From Anaerolineales bacterium (GTDB lineage Bacteria > Chloroflexota > Anaerolineae > Aggregatilineales > UBA2796): DNA of 64,000 bases. The number at the start of each line of letters is the position of its first letter. Position 1 is the stretch's first letter. The translations under genes and the position numbers were made by a program. The DNA is taken from the NCBI GenBank assembly GCA_015075625.1, contig JABTTZ010000002.1:1-64000 (forward strand), read 5' to 3'. The notes under the pieces were generated by a model, which saw nothing but the letters and a program-made list of their open reading frames with translations, was not told the DNA's origin and did not search any database. Below, one piece after another: positions 17,206 to 24,873 of the stretch.

Positions 17206-18090
17206 ATGAACGCTGAGGCGGCGGTCTTTGCCGAATGGTTGCGGCGGCGCGGACACCGCGTTCTACAGACGGACTCGGCGTGGTGGTATGATGCCGCCCC
17301 TCGCGCTTACCTTGCCTTCCCCTATCACGAGCCAATCACCCCATCGGCGGCGGAACAACGAACGCTCTTTCGAGAGGAAGGGGCGTTGGCGCTGCGCTAC
17401 ACTGCTCCGGCGGCGGCGGGGGGGGGCGTCCTCACCCATCACCGCGTTGCCCACGCACCCTACGATCTGGCGACGCTGAGCGACAAAGCGCAAAAACACA
17501 CCCGGCGGGCGCTTGCGCTCTCCATTGTTCAGCCGCTTGATTGGGCAACACATGCCGAAACAGGGCGGCGTTTGGCGGCGGAGACGGCGGCGCGGCAAGG
17601 GCGGCGCGGGCTGAACCAAACGGTGTGGGAACGGCTAAATCAGGCGGCGGCTGATCTGCCCACATTCGAGGCGTGGGGGGCGTTCGTAAAGGGCGAACTC
17701 GCCGCCAGCTTAGTCGCCTGCCAAATGGGGGATCACTGCTTGATCCTCTACCAGCAGAGCCGGACGGATTTGCTCCCGCAGATGCCCAACAACGCGCTGA
17801 CCTTCGCCTTCACCCGTGAGGTACTTGGTCGGGCGGGGGTGCGTGCCGTCCACTATGGGCTTGCCGGTCTGGATGCCCCGCCGAGCCTGGATGACTTCAA
17901 ACGGCGGATGGGCTTTGACGCCCTTCCGGTGAGAGAAGTGATTATGTTTCATCCCGTCCTTGCTCCGTTCGCGAACCGCCTGAGTCTTGCCGGAATACGC
18001 CTTTTGCGACGGGTTTTCCCCCATCTGGACGCGCTTGGGAAGGTGGAGGGCATGGCACGCGGGGCTATTCAGGGTAGACTAAGAGACTAA
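17206..18090 (+). CDS. GNAT/FemAB-like acyltransferase
   Basis: 294-residue cytoplasmic protein. The C-terminal half has the Acetyltransf_6/FemAB-type signature: a beta-strand segment LAASLVACQMGDHCLILYQQ, then ALTFAFTREVLGRAGVRAVHYGLAGLD and the characteristic LDDFKRRMGF. Such enzymes add amino acids or acyl groups to cell-wall precursors, lipids or sugars. The ribosome site GGAGG is strong (10 nt before ATG). It follows the methyltransferase by 21 nt, so the pair is probably cotranscribed. Donor and acceptor cannot be told from sequence; peptidoglycan-bridge synthesis is less likely because the protein has only one clear GNAT half. Confidence 0.65.
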   Translation: MNAEAAVFAEWLRRRGHRVLQTDSAWWYDAAPRAYLAFPYHEPITPSAAEQRTLFREEGALALRYTAPAAAGGGVLTHHRVAHAPYDLATLSDKAQKHTRRALALSIVQPLDWATHAETGRRLAAETAARQGRRGLNQTVWERLNQAAADLPTFEAWGAFVKGELAASLVACQMGDHCLILYQQSRTDLLPQMPNNALTFAFTREVLGRAGVRAVHYGLAGLDAPPSLDDFKRRMGFDALPVREVIMFHPVLAPFANRLSLAGIRLLRRVFPHLDALGKVEGMARGAIQGRLRD

Positions 18091-18120
18091 TCACGAGTCA
18101 ATCATGAAAGAGGTGGGTTT

Positions 18121-19161
18121 ATGTGCCGACGAACCGGCGCTTTGGCGCTTTTAATTCTTTTCATCCCGCTGGCGTTTTGTTCTATTGCCTTTGCCTCGGT
18201 CAGCACATGGATTTTGGATCGGGGATTCTACTTGAATCTCCTCGATAATGACGCCATTTACGAAGCATTCCTCAGCGATGAACTAAGCGCCGACTTGAAG
18301 CTAACAACATCGGGGGGGGCAAGCGCCTTGCCGCCGGAAGCTGTCCTTGCGGGTTTGCGAACCGTCCTGACGCCCGCCTATTTGCGTGGGGAAGTGACGC
18401 GCAACGTAGGGAGCTTTTTTGACCTTTTGGAAGGCAAAGCGGAAAGCGTCACCTTCAGCCTTGATTTGCGCCCGATCAAAAGCGCCTTAGTCGATGAGAA
18501 AAAGGCAGCCTTTGCGTCAGCCTATGTGGGGGCGCTAAAGCCCTGCACCGGCACAACGACGACCAGCGACCTGCCCGTGTGCCTTCCGGCGAACATGACG
18601 GCTGAGACGCTAACGGCTGATATTGAGCAGGGAATGACCACTGTCGTGGCGGGGATGCCCAATTCGATTGATTTCAGTGACCAAATCACGGCAGGGCGTA
18701 ATAATCCATTCACGGAACTGCGTGAGGTGCTTCCGGCGCTGACCGGAAGTTTGGTGACGATCCTCGCCCCGATGGTCGCCCTGTGGCTGCTGATCGGGAT
18801 ATTGGGGGGAATCACAACGCGGGAATTTTTCTTGTGGTTGGGCGTGTCGCTCTTTATCCCGGCGGGGTTGGTGGCACTGATGGGCGGGGCGTTGGGAGGA
18901 AATATCAAAAACGCTATCGAAACGACGTTCGCCACAACCAACAGCAGCCTTTCGGCAACCACACAGCAAATGCTTGCCACGATTGGGACAACCGCTGGCA
19001 CGAAAGTAGGCGAAGGCTTCCTGAACTACGGCGTGATCGGGGTGATTGTCTCGGTGGTGCTGATTGCGCTAGGGCTGCTTCTGCGTCCGCGCAAGCCGAT
19101 CCTAAGTATGGACAATTATGATACCTATGGCGAGAAGAAAAAGAAGAACGAGGGGTTCTAG
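18121..19161 (+). CDS. Multi-pass membrane protein of unknown function
   Basis: 346 residues. An N-terminal membrane segment (about 6-28) leads to an external domain of about 175 residues containing two Cys (in KPCTG and PVCLP), which may form a disulfide. Three membrane segments follow near 213-234, 238-262 and 303-323, and a charged cytoplasmic tail ends GEKKKKNEGF. No enzymatic motif is visible. AAAGAGGTGGG before ATG is a fair ribosome site. The next gene starts 9 nt after its stop, so it belongs to the same transcript as the nucleotidyltransferase. Confidence 0.7.
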   Translation: MCRRTGALALLILFIPLAFCSIAFASVSTWILDRGFYLNLLDNDAIYEAFLSDELSADLKLTTSGGASALPPEAVLAGLRTVLTPAYLRGEVTRNVGSFFDLLEGKAESVTFSLDLRPIKSALVDEKKAAFASAYVGALKPCTGTTTTSDLPVCLPANMTAETLTADIEQGMTTVVAGMPNSIDFSDQITAGRNNPFTELREVLPALTGSLVTILAPMVALWLLIGILGGITTREFFLWLGVSLFIPAGLVALMGGALGGNIKNAIETTFATTNSSLSATTQQMLATIGTTAGTKVGEGFLNYGVIGVIVSVVLIALGLLLRPRKPILSMDNYDTYGEKKKKNEGF

Positions 19162-19169
19162 ACGACACA

Positions 19170-20240
19170 ATGAAGGGTTTAATCCTGAGCGGGGGAAAGG
19201 GGACGCGGCTTTACCCCCTGACCTATACCCGCGCTAAGCAGTTGATTCCGGTGGCGAACAAGCCCGTCCTGTCTCGGGTGATTGAGGCGATCCGCGCCGC
19301 CGAAATCACCGAGATCGGGATTATCACGGGAGACACCGCTGCCGAAATCATGGAGGCAGTGGGGGATGGGTCGCAGTTTGGGGTGCGCGTCACCTACATC
19401 CCCCAAAGCGCCCCGCTTGGTTTGGCGCACGCCGTCAAAACGGCGCAGGGCTTCCTTGGCGAGGAACGGTTTGTCATGTTCCTTGGTGATAACGTCATTG
19501 AGGGGGGCATCGAGACGCTGATCAGGGATTTTGCCCATCACCCCGAATGGAACAGCCAGATTGTGCTAACCCGTGTGGAAAAGCCGCAGCAGTATGGCGT
19601 GGCGAAACTTCACGCCGATGGGAGCATCGAACAACTCGTAGAAAAACCAGCCGTGCCACCCTCGGATTTGGCACTGGTGGGCATTTACATGTTCGATCAT
19701 CACATTTTTGAGGCGACGGACGCGATCCAGCCCTCCAAACGGGGGGAATATGAGATCACCGACGCCATTCAATGGTTGATCAACAGCGGTTACACAGTGT
19801 TCCCGCATATTCATGAGGGATGGTGGATCGACACCGGACGCCCCGATGATATGCTCCATGCCAACAGCCTTGTGTTGGAGGAACTGACGCCAACGATCAA
19901 TGGGACGGTAGACGCGACATCCAGCGTGGATGGGCGGGTGACGGTGGAAAAAGGGGCGGCGATCATCAACAGCATCATTCGCGGTCCGGCGATCATCGGA
20001 GAGGGGACGCGGATCATCAACAGCTACATCGGACCGTTCACCAGCATCTACCATCATGTCGTGGTGGAAAACTGCGAGATTGAGCAGAGCATGATCCTTG
20101 AAAACAGCACCTTGAAGGACATCCCCACGCGAATTCAGTTCAGCCTGATCGGGCGCAACGTGACACTGATGCACAATGTGGCACGCCCACAAACGCTAAA
20201 ACTGACACTGGCGGATAACAGCACGTTGGGCTTGGTCTAG
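19170..20240 (+). CDS. Glucose-1-phosphate thymidylyltransferase, long form
   Basis: 356 residues. Nucleotidyltransferase domain (about 1-235): LSGGKGTRLYPLTYTRAKQL with the signature GGxGTRL and catalytic Lys, FLGDNVIEGG (metal-binding Asp), VEKPAVPPSDLALVGIYMFD and GWWIDTGRPDDML. The rest is a left-handed beta-helix of hexapeptide repeats (VTVEKGAAIINSII, IIGEGTRIINSYIG). This is the long type of thymidylyltransferase found in secondary-metabolite and archaeal/Chloroflexota sugar pathways (StrD-like), giving dTDP-glucose from glucose-1-phosphate for deoxysugar synthesis. No rmlB/C/D genes are adjacent. Confidence 0.88.
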   Translation: MKGLILSGGKGTRLYPLTYTRAKQLIPVANKPVLSRVIEAIRAAEITEIGIITGDTAAEIMEAVGDGSQFGVRVTYIPQSAPLGLAHAVKTAQGFLGEERFVMFLGDNVIEGGIETLIRDFAHHPEWNSQIVLTRVEKPQQYGVAKLHADGSIEQLVEKPAVPPSDLALVGIYMFDHHIFEATDAIQPSKRGEYEITDAIQWLINSGYTVFPHIHEGWWIDTGRPDDMLHANSLVLEELTPTINGTVDATSSVDGRVTVEKGAAIINSIIRGPAIIGEGTRIINSYIGPFTSIYHHVVVENCEIEQSMILENSTLKDIPTRIQFSLIGRNVTLMHNVARPQTLKLTLADNSTLGLV

Positions 20241-20248
20241 GGGCAGCA

Positions 20249-20284
20249 CAAACAGCCCATCTTTTACAAAGGGTGGGCTGTTTG
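20249..20284 (+). terminator. Hairpin after the nucleotidyltransferase gene
   Basis: Perfect 11-bp stem CAAACAGCCCA/TGGGCTGTTTG (20249-20259, 20274-20284) with a 14-nt loop, 8 nt after the stop. The 3' arm ends in TTTG without a long T-run, so termination is probable but not certain. Confidence 0.55.
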
Positions 20285-20707
20285 CGGGTGTCTCATTTTC
20301 CGCCCCTGACAAACAGACATTCACCTCTGGACGAAGGCGGTCTTGCCGCCGTTCCACCTCCCGCACCGCGTATCCCCCTCCCTTTTAGGCGGAGGGTATG
20401 ACGGCGAGGGGCTACTTATGAGGGCTAGTTCTGTCTGAGATGGTGTGGTGGGTGCCCCTGAACGTGCAGTACCCTCGCTGATTGGACGGCAATCAGCCTT
20501 CTTTACAAGAAGGGTGGACAGAGTTATTTTATTCCTTGATCACCATAACTTATGCTAATTCATAACTATAGTGTGATCTCTCAAATGGTCAATCAATAAA
20601 GGTCACCCTCTTTGAAAAATGCGCCAAAAACGGGACGACGCTGCGCAGCGTACCAACAGAGCGCAGCGCAAAGGTTCTATTTTTTCTAGGGTCAGTGTAG
20701 GGGAAGG
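20285..20707. other. Non-coding gap with a 41-bp palindrome
   Basis: No credible gene on either strand. An A/T-rich patch contains an imperfect palindrome at 20538-20578, ends GATCAC and GTGATC with TTATG/CATAA inside, of the size of an operator or cruciform. A stem GGCTGATTGCC/GACGGCAATCAGCC-like arrangement lies near 20480-20500, and a short GACGCTGCGCAGCGT palindrome near 20637-20651. It separates two transcripts on the same strand. Confidence 0.5.
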
Positions 20708-21727
20708 ATGCGCATCCTACAAACAGGTCAATTTTGGCATGGGTCAGACTGCCTCCATATAGCCCGCGCTTGGGAAGCAGAAGGGGCAATCGTGCGGCGC
20801 GTGCCGGATGAAACCCTGTTCCCCGATTGGCGCGGGCGAGCGCTGCGAGGGGTGCGGCGGGTGCTGCGTCCGGCGCTGCGGCGGGCATGGAACGCCCGCC
20901 TTTTGGCAGAAGCGCGGTTGTTTCAGCCCGATGTGGTGTTCATTGCCAACGCCCATGAATGCGCCCCACAGACAGTGCGGGCGCTGCGGACGGATGGGCG
21001 GCGGGTGATGTGTTTTTACCACGATGCGGAACTTTATGCGCATAGTCGTTTCTTAGCCTGTGTGTCAGAGTTCGATCTGGTGGCGTCACCCTGCTGGTGG
21101 CATAAAGAACGCTTTGAGGAAGTGGGCGCACAGGCGGTGATGCAGGTGCGCTATGGGTATGATCCAGAGGCACACCAACCAGTGCGGTTGGGAGAGCGGG
21201 AACGGGCGATCTACAGTGCAGATATTGTGTTTGTGGGGTCGCATTGGCTGCCCCGTGCCGAGGCATTCGCGGCATTGATTGGGCGGGACTTTGCCCACCG
21301 TCTGACGTTGTGGGGCGGGCGGTGGGGACTGCTTCCGACAGGATCGCCACTGCGGGCGTGCTGGCGCGGGCGCGAGATTCACGATGGGGAACTGCGTTAT
21401 GTGTACGGGGGAGCAAAGGCGGCAATCCAATGGGTGAAGGTGGGCGACCAGCACAACCCGCGCACCTTCCAGATCGCCGCCTGTGGGGGGGCAATCCTCG
21501 TCGCGCAGCGGACGGAAGAACATCAAGCGTTTTTTCGGGAAGATGTAGAGGCGGTGTTTTTCGAGGGGGTGGAGGAGTTACGGGACAAGCTGAATTTTTG
21601 GCTGCGGGACGACCAAGAGGCGGCGCGAGAGCGAATGGCGGCAGCGGCGCGGGAGCGGTGTTTGGCGGAAGATTACGGCTACCGTCCGGTGGTGCGGCGG
21701 TATGCAGCGTTCTTTGCGGGGGGTTGA
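20708..21727 (+). CDS. Glycosyltransferase, CgeB-like family
   Basis: 339-residue GT-B-type protein. The N-terminal half (about 1-125) begins MRILQTGQFWHGSD and includes FQPDVVFIANAHECAPQ, as in CgeB/DUF3880-type glycosyltransferases. The C-terminal half holds DIVFVGSHWLPRAEAF, KVGDQHNPRTFQIAACGGAI (the family's nucleotide-sugar binding signature with N-P-R-x-F-E/Q-x-A-A-C-G) and AAARERCLAEDYGYRPVV. Expected role is transfer of a sugar to an envelope glycan. Acceptor and sugar are unknown. GGGGAAGG abuts the ATG. Confidence 0.82.
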   Translation: MRILQTGQFWHGSDCLHIARAWEAEGAIVRRVPDETLFPDWRGRALRGVRRVLRPALRRAWNARLLAEARLFQPDVVFIANAHECAPQTVRALRTDGRRVMCFYHDAELYAHSRFLACVSEFDLVASPCWWHKERFEEVGAQAVMQVRYGYDPEAHQPVRLGERERAIYSADIVFVGSHWLPRAEAFAALIGRDFAHRLTLWGGRWGLLPTGSPLRACWRGREIHDGELRYVYGGAKAAIQWVKVGDQHNPRTFQIAACGGAILVAQRTEEHQAFFREDVEAVFFEGVEELRDKLNFWLRDDQEAARERMAAAARERCLAEDYGYRPVVRRYAAFFAGG

Positions 21728-21763
21728 CGTTGAGGGGGAGATGGGCTACACTAAGCGTCATCT

Positions 21764-21835
21764 GTTCCCGTAGCTCAGCGGATAGAGCGTTGGCCTCCGG
21801 AGCCAAAGGCGAGGGTTCGATTCCCCCCGGGAACA
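21764..21835 (+). tRNA. tRNA-Arg (CCG)
   Basis: Seven-bp acceptor stem GTTCCCG/CGGGAAC, D-arm GCTCAGCGGATAGAGC, anticodon stem TTGGC/GCCAA with loop CTCCGGA (anticodon CCG, reading CGG), and T-loop TTCGATT. Discriminator A at 21835; CCA is not encoded. A perfect terminator follows at 21859. Confidence 0.95.
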
Positions 21836-21858
21836 TTTCTTTGTCGGTGGAGATTGTC

Positions 21859-21886
21859 AAAAAAAGGCGGTTTAACCGCCTTTTTT
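21859..21886 (+). terminator. Rho-independent terminator after tRNA-Arg
   Basis: AAAAAGGCGG-TTTAA-CCGCCTTTTTT type stem (10 or more bp when the A/T arms pair) followed by a T-run; strong and nearly symmetric, so it can work from both strands. Confidence 0.85.
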
Positions 21887-21890
21887 CTTG

Positions 21891-22178
21891 CCTAATCTCT
21901 GAAGTGGTTTTTAGGTTCTGTTGACAGTGTAATTCCCGTAGGGGCGCAATGTATTGCGCCCATCGCCGCCCGTGAGCGCCCGCCGCTAAAGCAGCGCTCT
22001 AGGAAGTAGCCACCCCTTCGGGGCTTGGAAACCCTAATTCCCACCTCGTAAACAAAGAGAGGGACTCTCTCCCTTTCCCTGTGTACGGGGAAAGGCGACT
22101 GCTGCGCAGTAACCGGGGGGGTTAGGGGTTCTGGACCCAAAATATCAACAGAACCTAACCTCTGAAGTGTTTTTTAGG
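21891..22178. mobile_element. MITE-like element with 14-bp terminal inverted repeats
   Basis: Perfect 14-bp inverted repeats TTAGGTTCTGTTGA (21911-21924) and TCAACAGAACCTAA (22145-22158) enclose about 220 bp with no open frame. The interior holds a GGGCGCAAT/ATTGCGCCC hairpin (21942-21961) and a reversed copy of family A (about 22000-22133). Imperfect 25-bp direct repeats (21891-21915, 22154-22178; 23 of 25 identical) overlap the outer ends. No transposase is present, so it would move only in trans. One-sided copies of the same terminus occur at 23812, 44457 and 61073. Confidence 0.7.
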
Positions 22179-22183
22179 CGGCT

Positions 22184-23536
22184 CTACAGCGGAATCGCCT
22201 CTAACCCGGCAAAGGCGGCAAAGCGCCGCAGCGCCGCGCTGTGATCGCCGTAAGTTAGGGTGAAGTGGTGATCTAGCCCCTTGTCTAGGATTGTATCCAG
22301 CACCGTGCTGACAGGCGTATCAAAGCGGCAGACGCCGCTTGTGCCAGTGAACTGCATTGGGGCGCGGATCATCTCTCCTGAGCCAATGACGAGGCGGTGC
22401 GCCCCGGAGTCGCCCGCGTGGGTGAGCCGTGCCAGCGTGACCCGCCCGGGTTTGAGCGGGAATTCCATCAGCAGGGGGCGTTGGCGGTTGGAGTGCAGCG
22501 CGGCGCGAGGAACTGCTTCAGGATCGCAAAAACTGAGCGGGGCTAAGCCGCAGTGCCAAAAGACCCCTGTGTTCGTCTGCGCGTCAGCAGCGACAAGATC
22601 AGCGCTGAAGGCGGGGGACTCACTCAGGCTTTGGAGGATCAGCTGGCTGACCGCCCCGTTTACATCCGCCTCGCAGCTTGCTGGAATACCTCGGTCTGTC
22701 AGCATAGATGAGGCGGCGCAAATGGCGCAGTCGCGCTTGAGGAAGGTTTCGGGCCAACAGCGCACCGCAACGCCCTTCAACTGGTCGGCATGGATAGTAT
22801 CGCCCATCGCCTCGTAGAAACTGAGCGTCCCCCGCACCTGATCGTTGTTCATCTCAGCAAGGTTGGGCAAGTCGCCTGCCACTGCCGTGTAACGGGCATC
22901 AAGACGGGCGGAATCGTTCGCCTTCAGCGCGTCGGCACGGTCAAACATCGTTTGCAGATCGTAAGGATATACCTTTACCCCCAGGGCACCCTCCAGCCAT
23001 GCGGGGTCGTAATCGCACGGCTCGAATCCATCGGGGCGCGTCCCCACAACGCCAACCCGCGCCCCACGCAAAAGGCGCACCGCCCTCCCTGCGGCGAAAA
23101 GCTCCTGAAGGGTAGCCGCAGCGCCAGCGTCATCGGGATCGGCATAAAGATGGGCGTAACGAATGCCGCGCCGCTTCAAGGCATACGCGGCGAGGTTGAT
23201 CCCACAAAAGGAATTCAACCGAAGTCGTCCACCCACCTGCGGTTCACACACCGCCCACAGCAGGATCGGCGCATCGGTGGCGTCGGTGATCGCCGTGATG
23301 AGGGTCGAATCGGCAAAGGTTGCCTGAAAGACAATGACGAGATCGAGCGGTTGTTCGCTCAGTAAGCTGGCAGCAGCACGCGCCCCATCCATATCGGTGA
23401 TCAGGGCGCCGGGGTCAAGCATCGTAATGCCGTCTCCGATAAGGGCGCGGAGCGTGCGGCGGGCATCGTCTGTTTTTGCTTCGGCAAAGGGAATATCAAA
23501 GGTGGTGCGGGCGATGGGCAGAAAAGCAATCATCAT
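22184..23536 (-). CDS. L-fucose/arabinose isomerase-fold protein
   Basis: About 450 residues with the length and fold signs of the FucI/AraA sugar-isomerase superfamily: LVIVFQATFADSTLI near residue 70-85, PILLWAVCEPQVGGRLRLNSFCG (the segment before the Rossmann-like core), DAVVNGAVSQ-type EADVNGAVSQLI, and GSGEMIRAPMQFTG near the C-terminus, where the family reads sugar-binding loops. Expected chemistry is aldose-ketose isomerisation of a pentose, 6-deoxyhexose or related sugar (sulfoquinovose isomerases share this fold), using a divalent metal. The true substrate is unknown. The first ATG pair (23536/23533) is preferred to the TTG just before. It is an isolated gene between two repeat elements. 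Confidence 0.7.
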   Translation of the reverse strand: MMIAFLPIARTTFDIPFAEAKTDDARRTLRALIGDGITMLDPGALITDMDGARAAASLLSEQPLDLVIVFQATFADSTLITAITDATDAPILLWAVCEPQVGGRLRLNSFCGINLAAYALKRRGIRYAHLYADPDDAGAAATLQELFAAGRAVRLLRGARVGVVGTRPDGFEPCDYDPAWLEGALGVKVYPYDLQTMFDRADALKANDSARLDARYTAVAGDLPNLAEMNNDQVRGTLSFYEAMGDTIHADQLKGVAVRCWPETFLKRDCAICAASSMLTDRGIPASCEADVNGAVSQLILQSLSESPAFSADLVAADAQTNTGVFWHCGLAPLSFCDPEAVPRAALHSNRQRPLLMEFPLKPGRVTLARLTHAGDSGAHRLVIGSGEMIRAPMQFTGTSGVCRFDTPVSTVLDTILDKGLDHHFTLTYGDHSAALRRFAAFAGLEAIPL

Positions 23537-23543
23537 CAACTAG

Positions 23544-23815
23544 CCTAGTAGTTCATCAGGAAGGTAACCACAGAAAGAGATAGCCCTCATCCCCCTAACC
23601 CCCTTCTCTCTCTGGGAGAGGGGGAATCACATCTTTGAGGGGGCTTTCCCCCTCACCCCCTCGCCCGCAGACTTTCTCCCCTTCCCCTGTGTACAAGGTG
23701 TAGTCAGGGTTTTCAAGCCCCGAAGGAGCGGTTGCTTTCAGCCTGCTGCTTTAGCGGCGGGCGACCCTGTGGCGGATAGAGAATACTTTCCCTATCTTCC
23801 TGACGAATTACTAGG
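23544..23815. mobile_element. MITE-like element with about 20-bp terminal inverted repeats
   Basis: CCTAGTAGTTCATCAGGAAG (23544-23563) is matched 18 of 20 by the reverse complement of 23796-23815. The 230 bp between hold a family B copy (about 23582-23690) and a degenerate family A copy (about 23676-23767), with no gene. The same ends recur at 34553/34719 and singly at 44563-44587. Confidence 0.65.
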
Positions 23816-23960
23816 GTGTGTTGACATTCTAACCCACGACCCCTGGGCGTCCGCGCCCTCCCCCCTTCCCCTCATCTAGGGGGCTGAGGGGTAAGGGGCT
23901 AGGGCAAGGCTTATCTAGGATCACCAGACAAACCTTTTTAGCGCCGAGTTAACGTAGGCA
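23812..23960. repeat. Terminus of the TAGGTTCTGTTGAC repeat and non-coding DNA
   Basis: TAGGGTGTGTTGAC (23812-23825) is a diverged copy of the terminus seen at 21911, 44457 and 61073, abutting the end of the element at 23544-23815. The remainder up to the nuoI stop shows only G/C-rich repeat-like text and no gene. Confidence 0.5.
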
Positions 23961-23965
23961 GTGTC

Positions 23966-24847
23966 CTACTCCGACCCAGGCTCGCGGGAGCGCTTCGTCA
24001 CGGCGACAGGTGCATCAAGGTTCACCCACCGTTTTCCACGTTTCACCCAATTGCCGGGCGTCGTTGGTTTATCAGCGTCCGCCACCGCAGCAGCAGCAGC
24101 AGGCGCAGCAGCCACCGACGCAGCGGGCGCGGGTGTCTCACCCGCCGCCACAGCAGCAGCCGAGGCAGCCGGAACGACGGGTTCGGGTTCAGCCGCTTTC
24201 TCGCTGACGGGTCCAACACGGGAAGGCTCAAGCCCCGCCTTTTTCCGTGCCTTCTGAACGTCGGTGTGATCGTACCCCTTGCGCCCTTCCCGTTCCTCGG
24301 CGGCAGTCGTCGGGGCAATTGACTCCCAATAGCGCAGTTCTTTGGAGAGCTTCGCCTTATCAAAGATATGAGCGCTCGTGCGGTCATACGAGGCAAGCTC
24401 GTAGTCGTGATCCATCTTGATCGCATCGAACGGGCAGTATTCGGCGCAGTAGCCGCAGTTCATGCAGATATCGATGTCGATGAAGAAGTTTTCCGGCTCT
24501 GGTTTAGGGCGCTTTGTCACGGGGTCTGTGCCGCGCACAATCCAAATACACTGCGGCGGGCAAACTTTGGCGCAAATGCCGCACGACGTACACCAATCCT
24601 TACCAGCATACTCAGGGTCATCCTGATTGTAGGTGACAAGGAAGGGGACGAAACGAAACCGCTCTGGCACGGCGATCTTTTCATCGGGGTATTCCACTGT
24701 GACCATGCCGCGGTTGGCAAGGCTCTGCTTTTGCTGGAAAACGTCCAGATCTCGCTTTTTGCCCAACCACTGTATATCTTCGACAAAGGTCGTGACGAAG
24801 TGACGGAAGGTCACGCCCAGACCTTTCAAAATGCCTGTTCCGAACAT
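23966..24847 (-). CDS. nuoI: NADH-quinone oxidoreductase subunit I (Fe-S), with C-terminal extension
   Basis: 293-residue peripheral-arm subunit with two [4Fe-4S] clusters (N6a, N6b) on the path of electrons to quinone. Cluster motifs are CTSCGICAKVCP (Cys 86, 89, 92, 96) and CMNCGYCAEYCP (128, 131, 134, 138). The N-terminus, LGVTFRHFVTTF, is the helix that lies on the membrane arm. Residues about 215-270 form an Ala/Pro-rich tail (runs of Ala, Val, Pro), and the end is basic (KRGKRWVNLDAP); typical NuoI has 150-180 residues, so this tail is extra. Ribosome site AAGGA. It is last in the iscX-nuoB-nuoCD-nuoI cluster, 26 nt after nuoCD. Confidence 0.95.
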   Translation of the reverse strand: MFGTGILKGLGVTFRHFVTTFVEDIQWLGKKRDLDVFQQKQSLANRGMVTVEYPDEKIAVPERFRFVPFLVTYNQDDPEYAGKDWCTSCGICAKVCPPQCIWIVRGTDPVTKRPKPEPENFFIDIDICMNCGYCAEYCPFDAIKMDHDYELASYDRTSAHIFDKAKLSKELRYWESIAPTTAAEEREGRKGYDHTDVQKARKKAGLEPSRVGPVSEKAAEPEPVVPAASAAAVAAGETPAPAASVAAAPAAAAAVADADKPTTPGNWVKRGKRWVNLDAPVAVTKRSREPGSE

Positions 24848-24873
24848 AGTAATCCTTCTTTGTGGCGCTCTAC

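Noticed and set aside
16297-17256. 319-residue frame opposite the zinc-ribbon methyltransferase
   Set aside because: Pro/His/Arg-rich shadow; the sense strand carries SAM and zinc motifs.
20940-21860. 306-residue frame opposite the CgeB-like gene and tRNA
   Set aside because: It runs across a tRNA on the other strand and has shadow composition.
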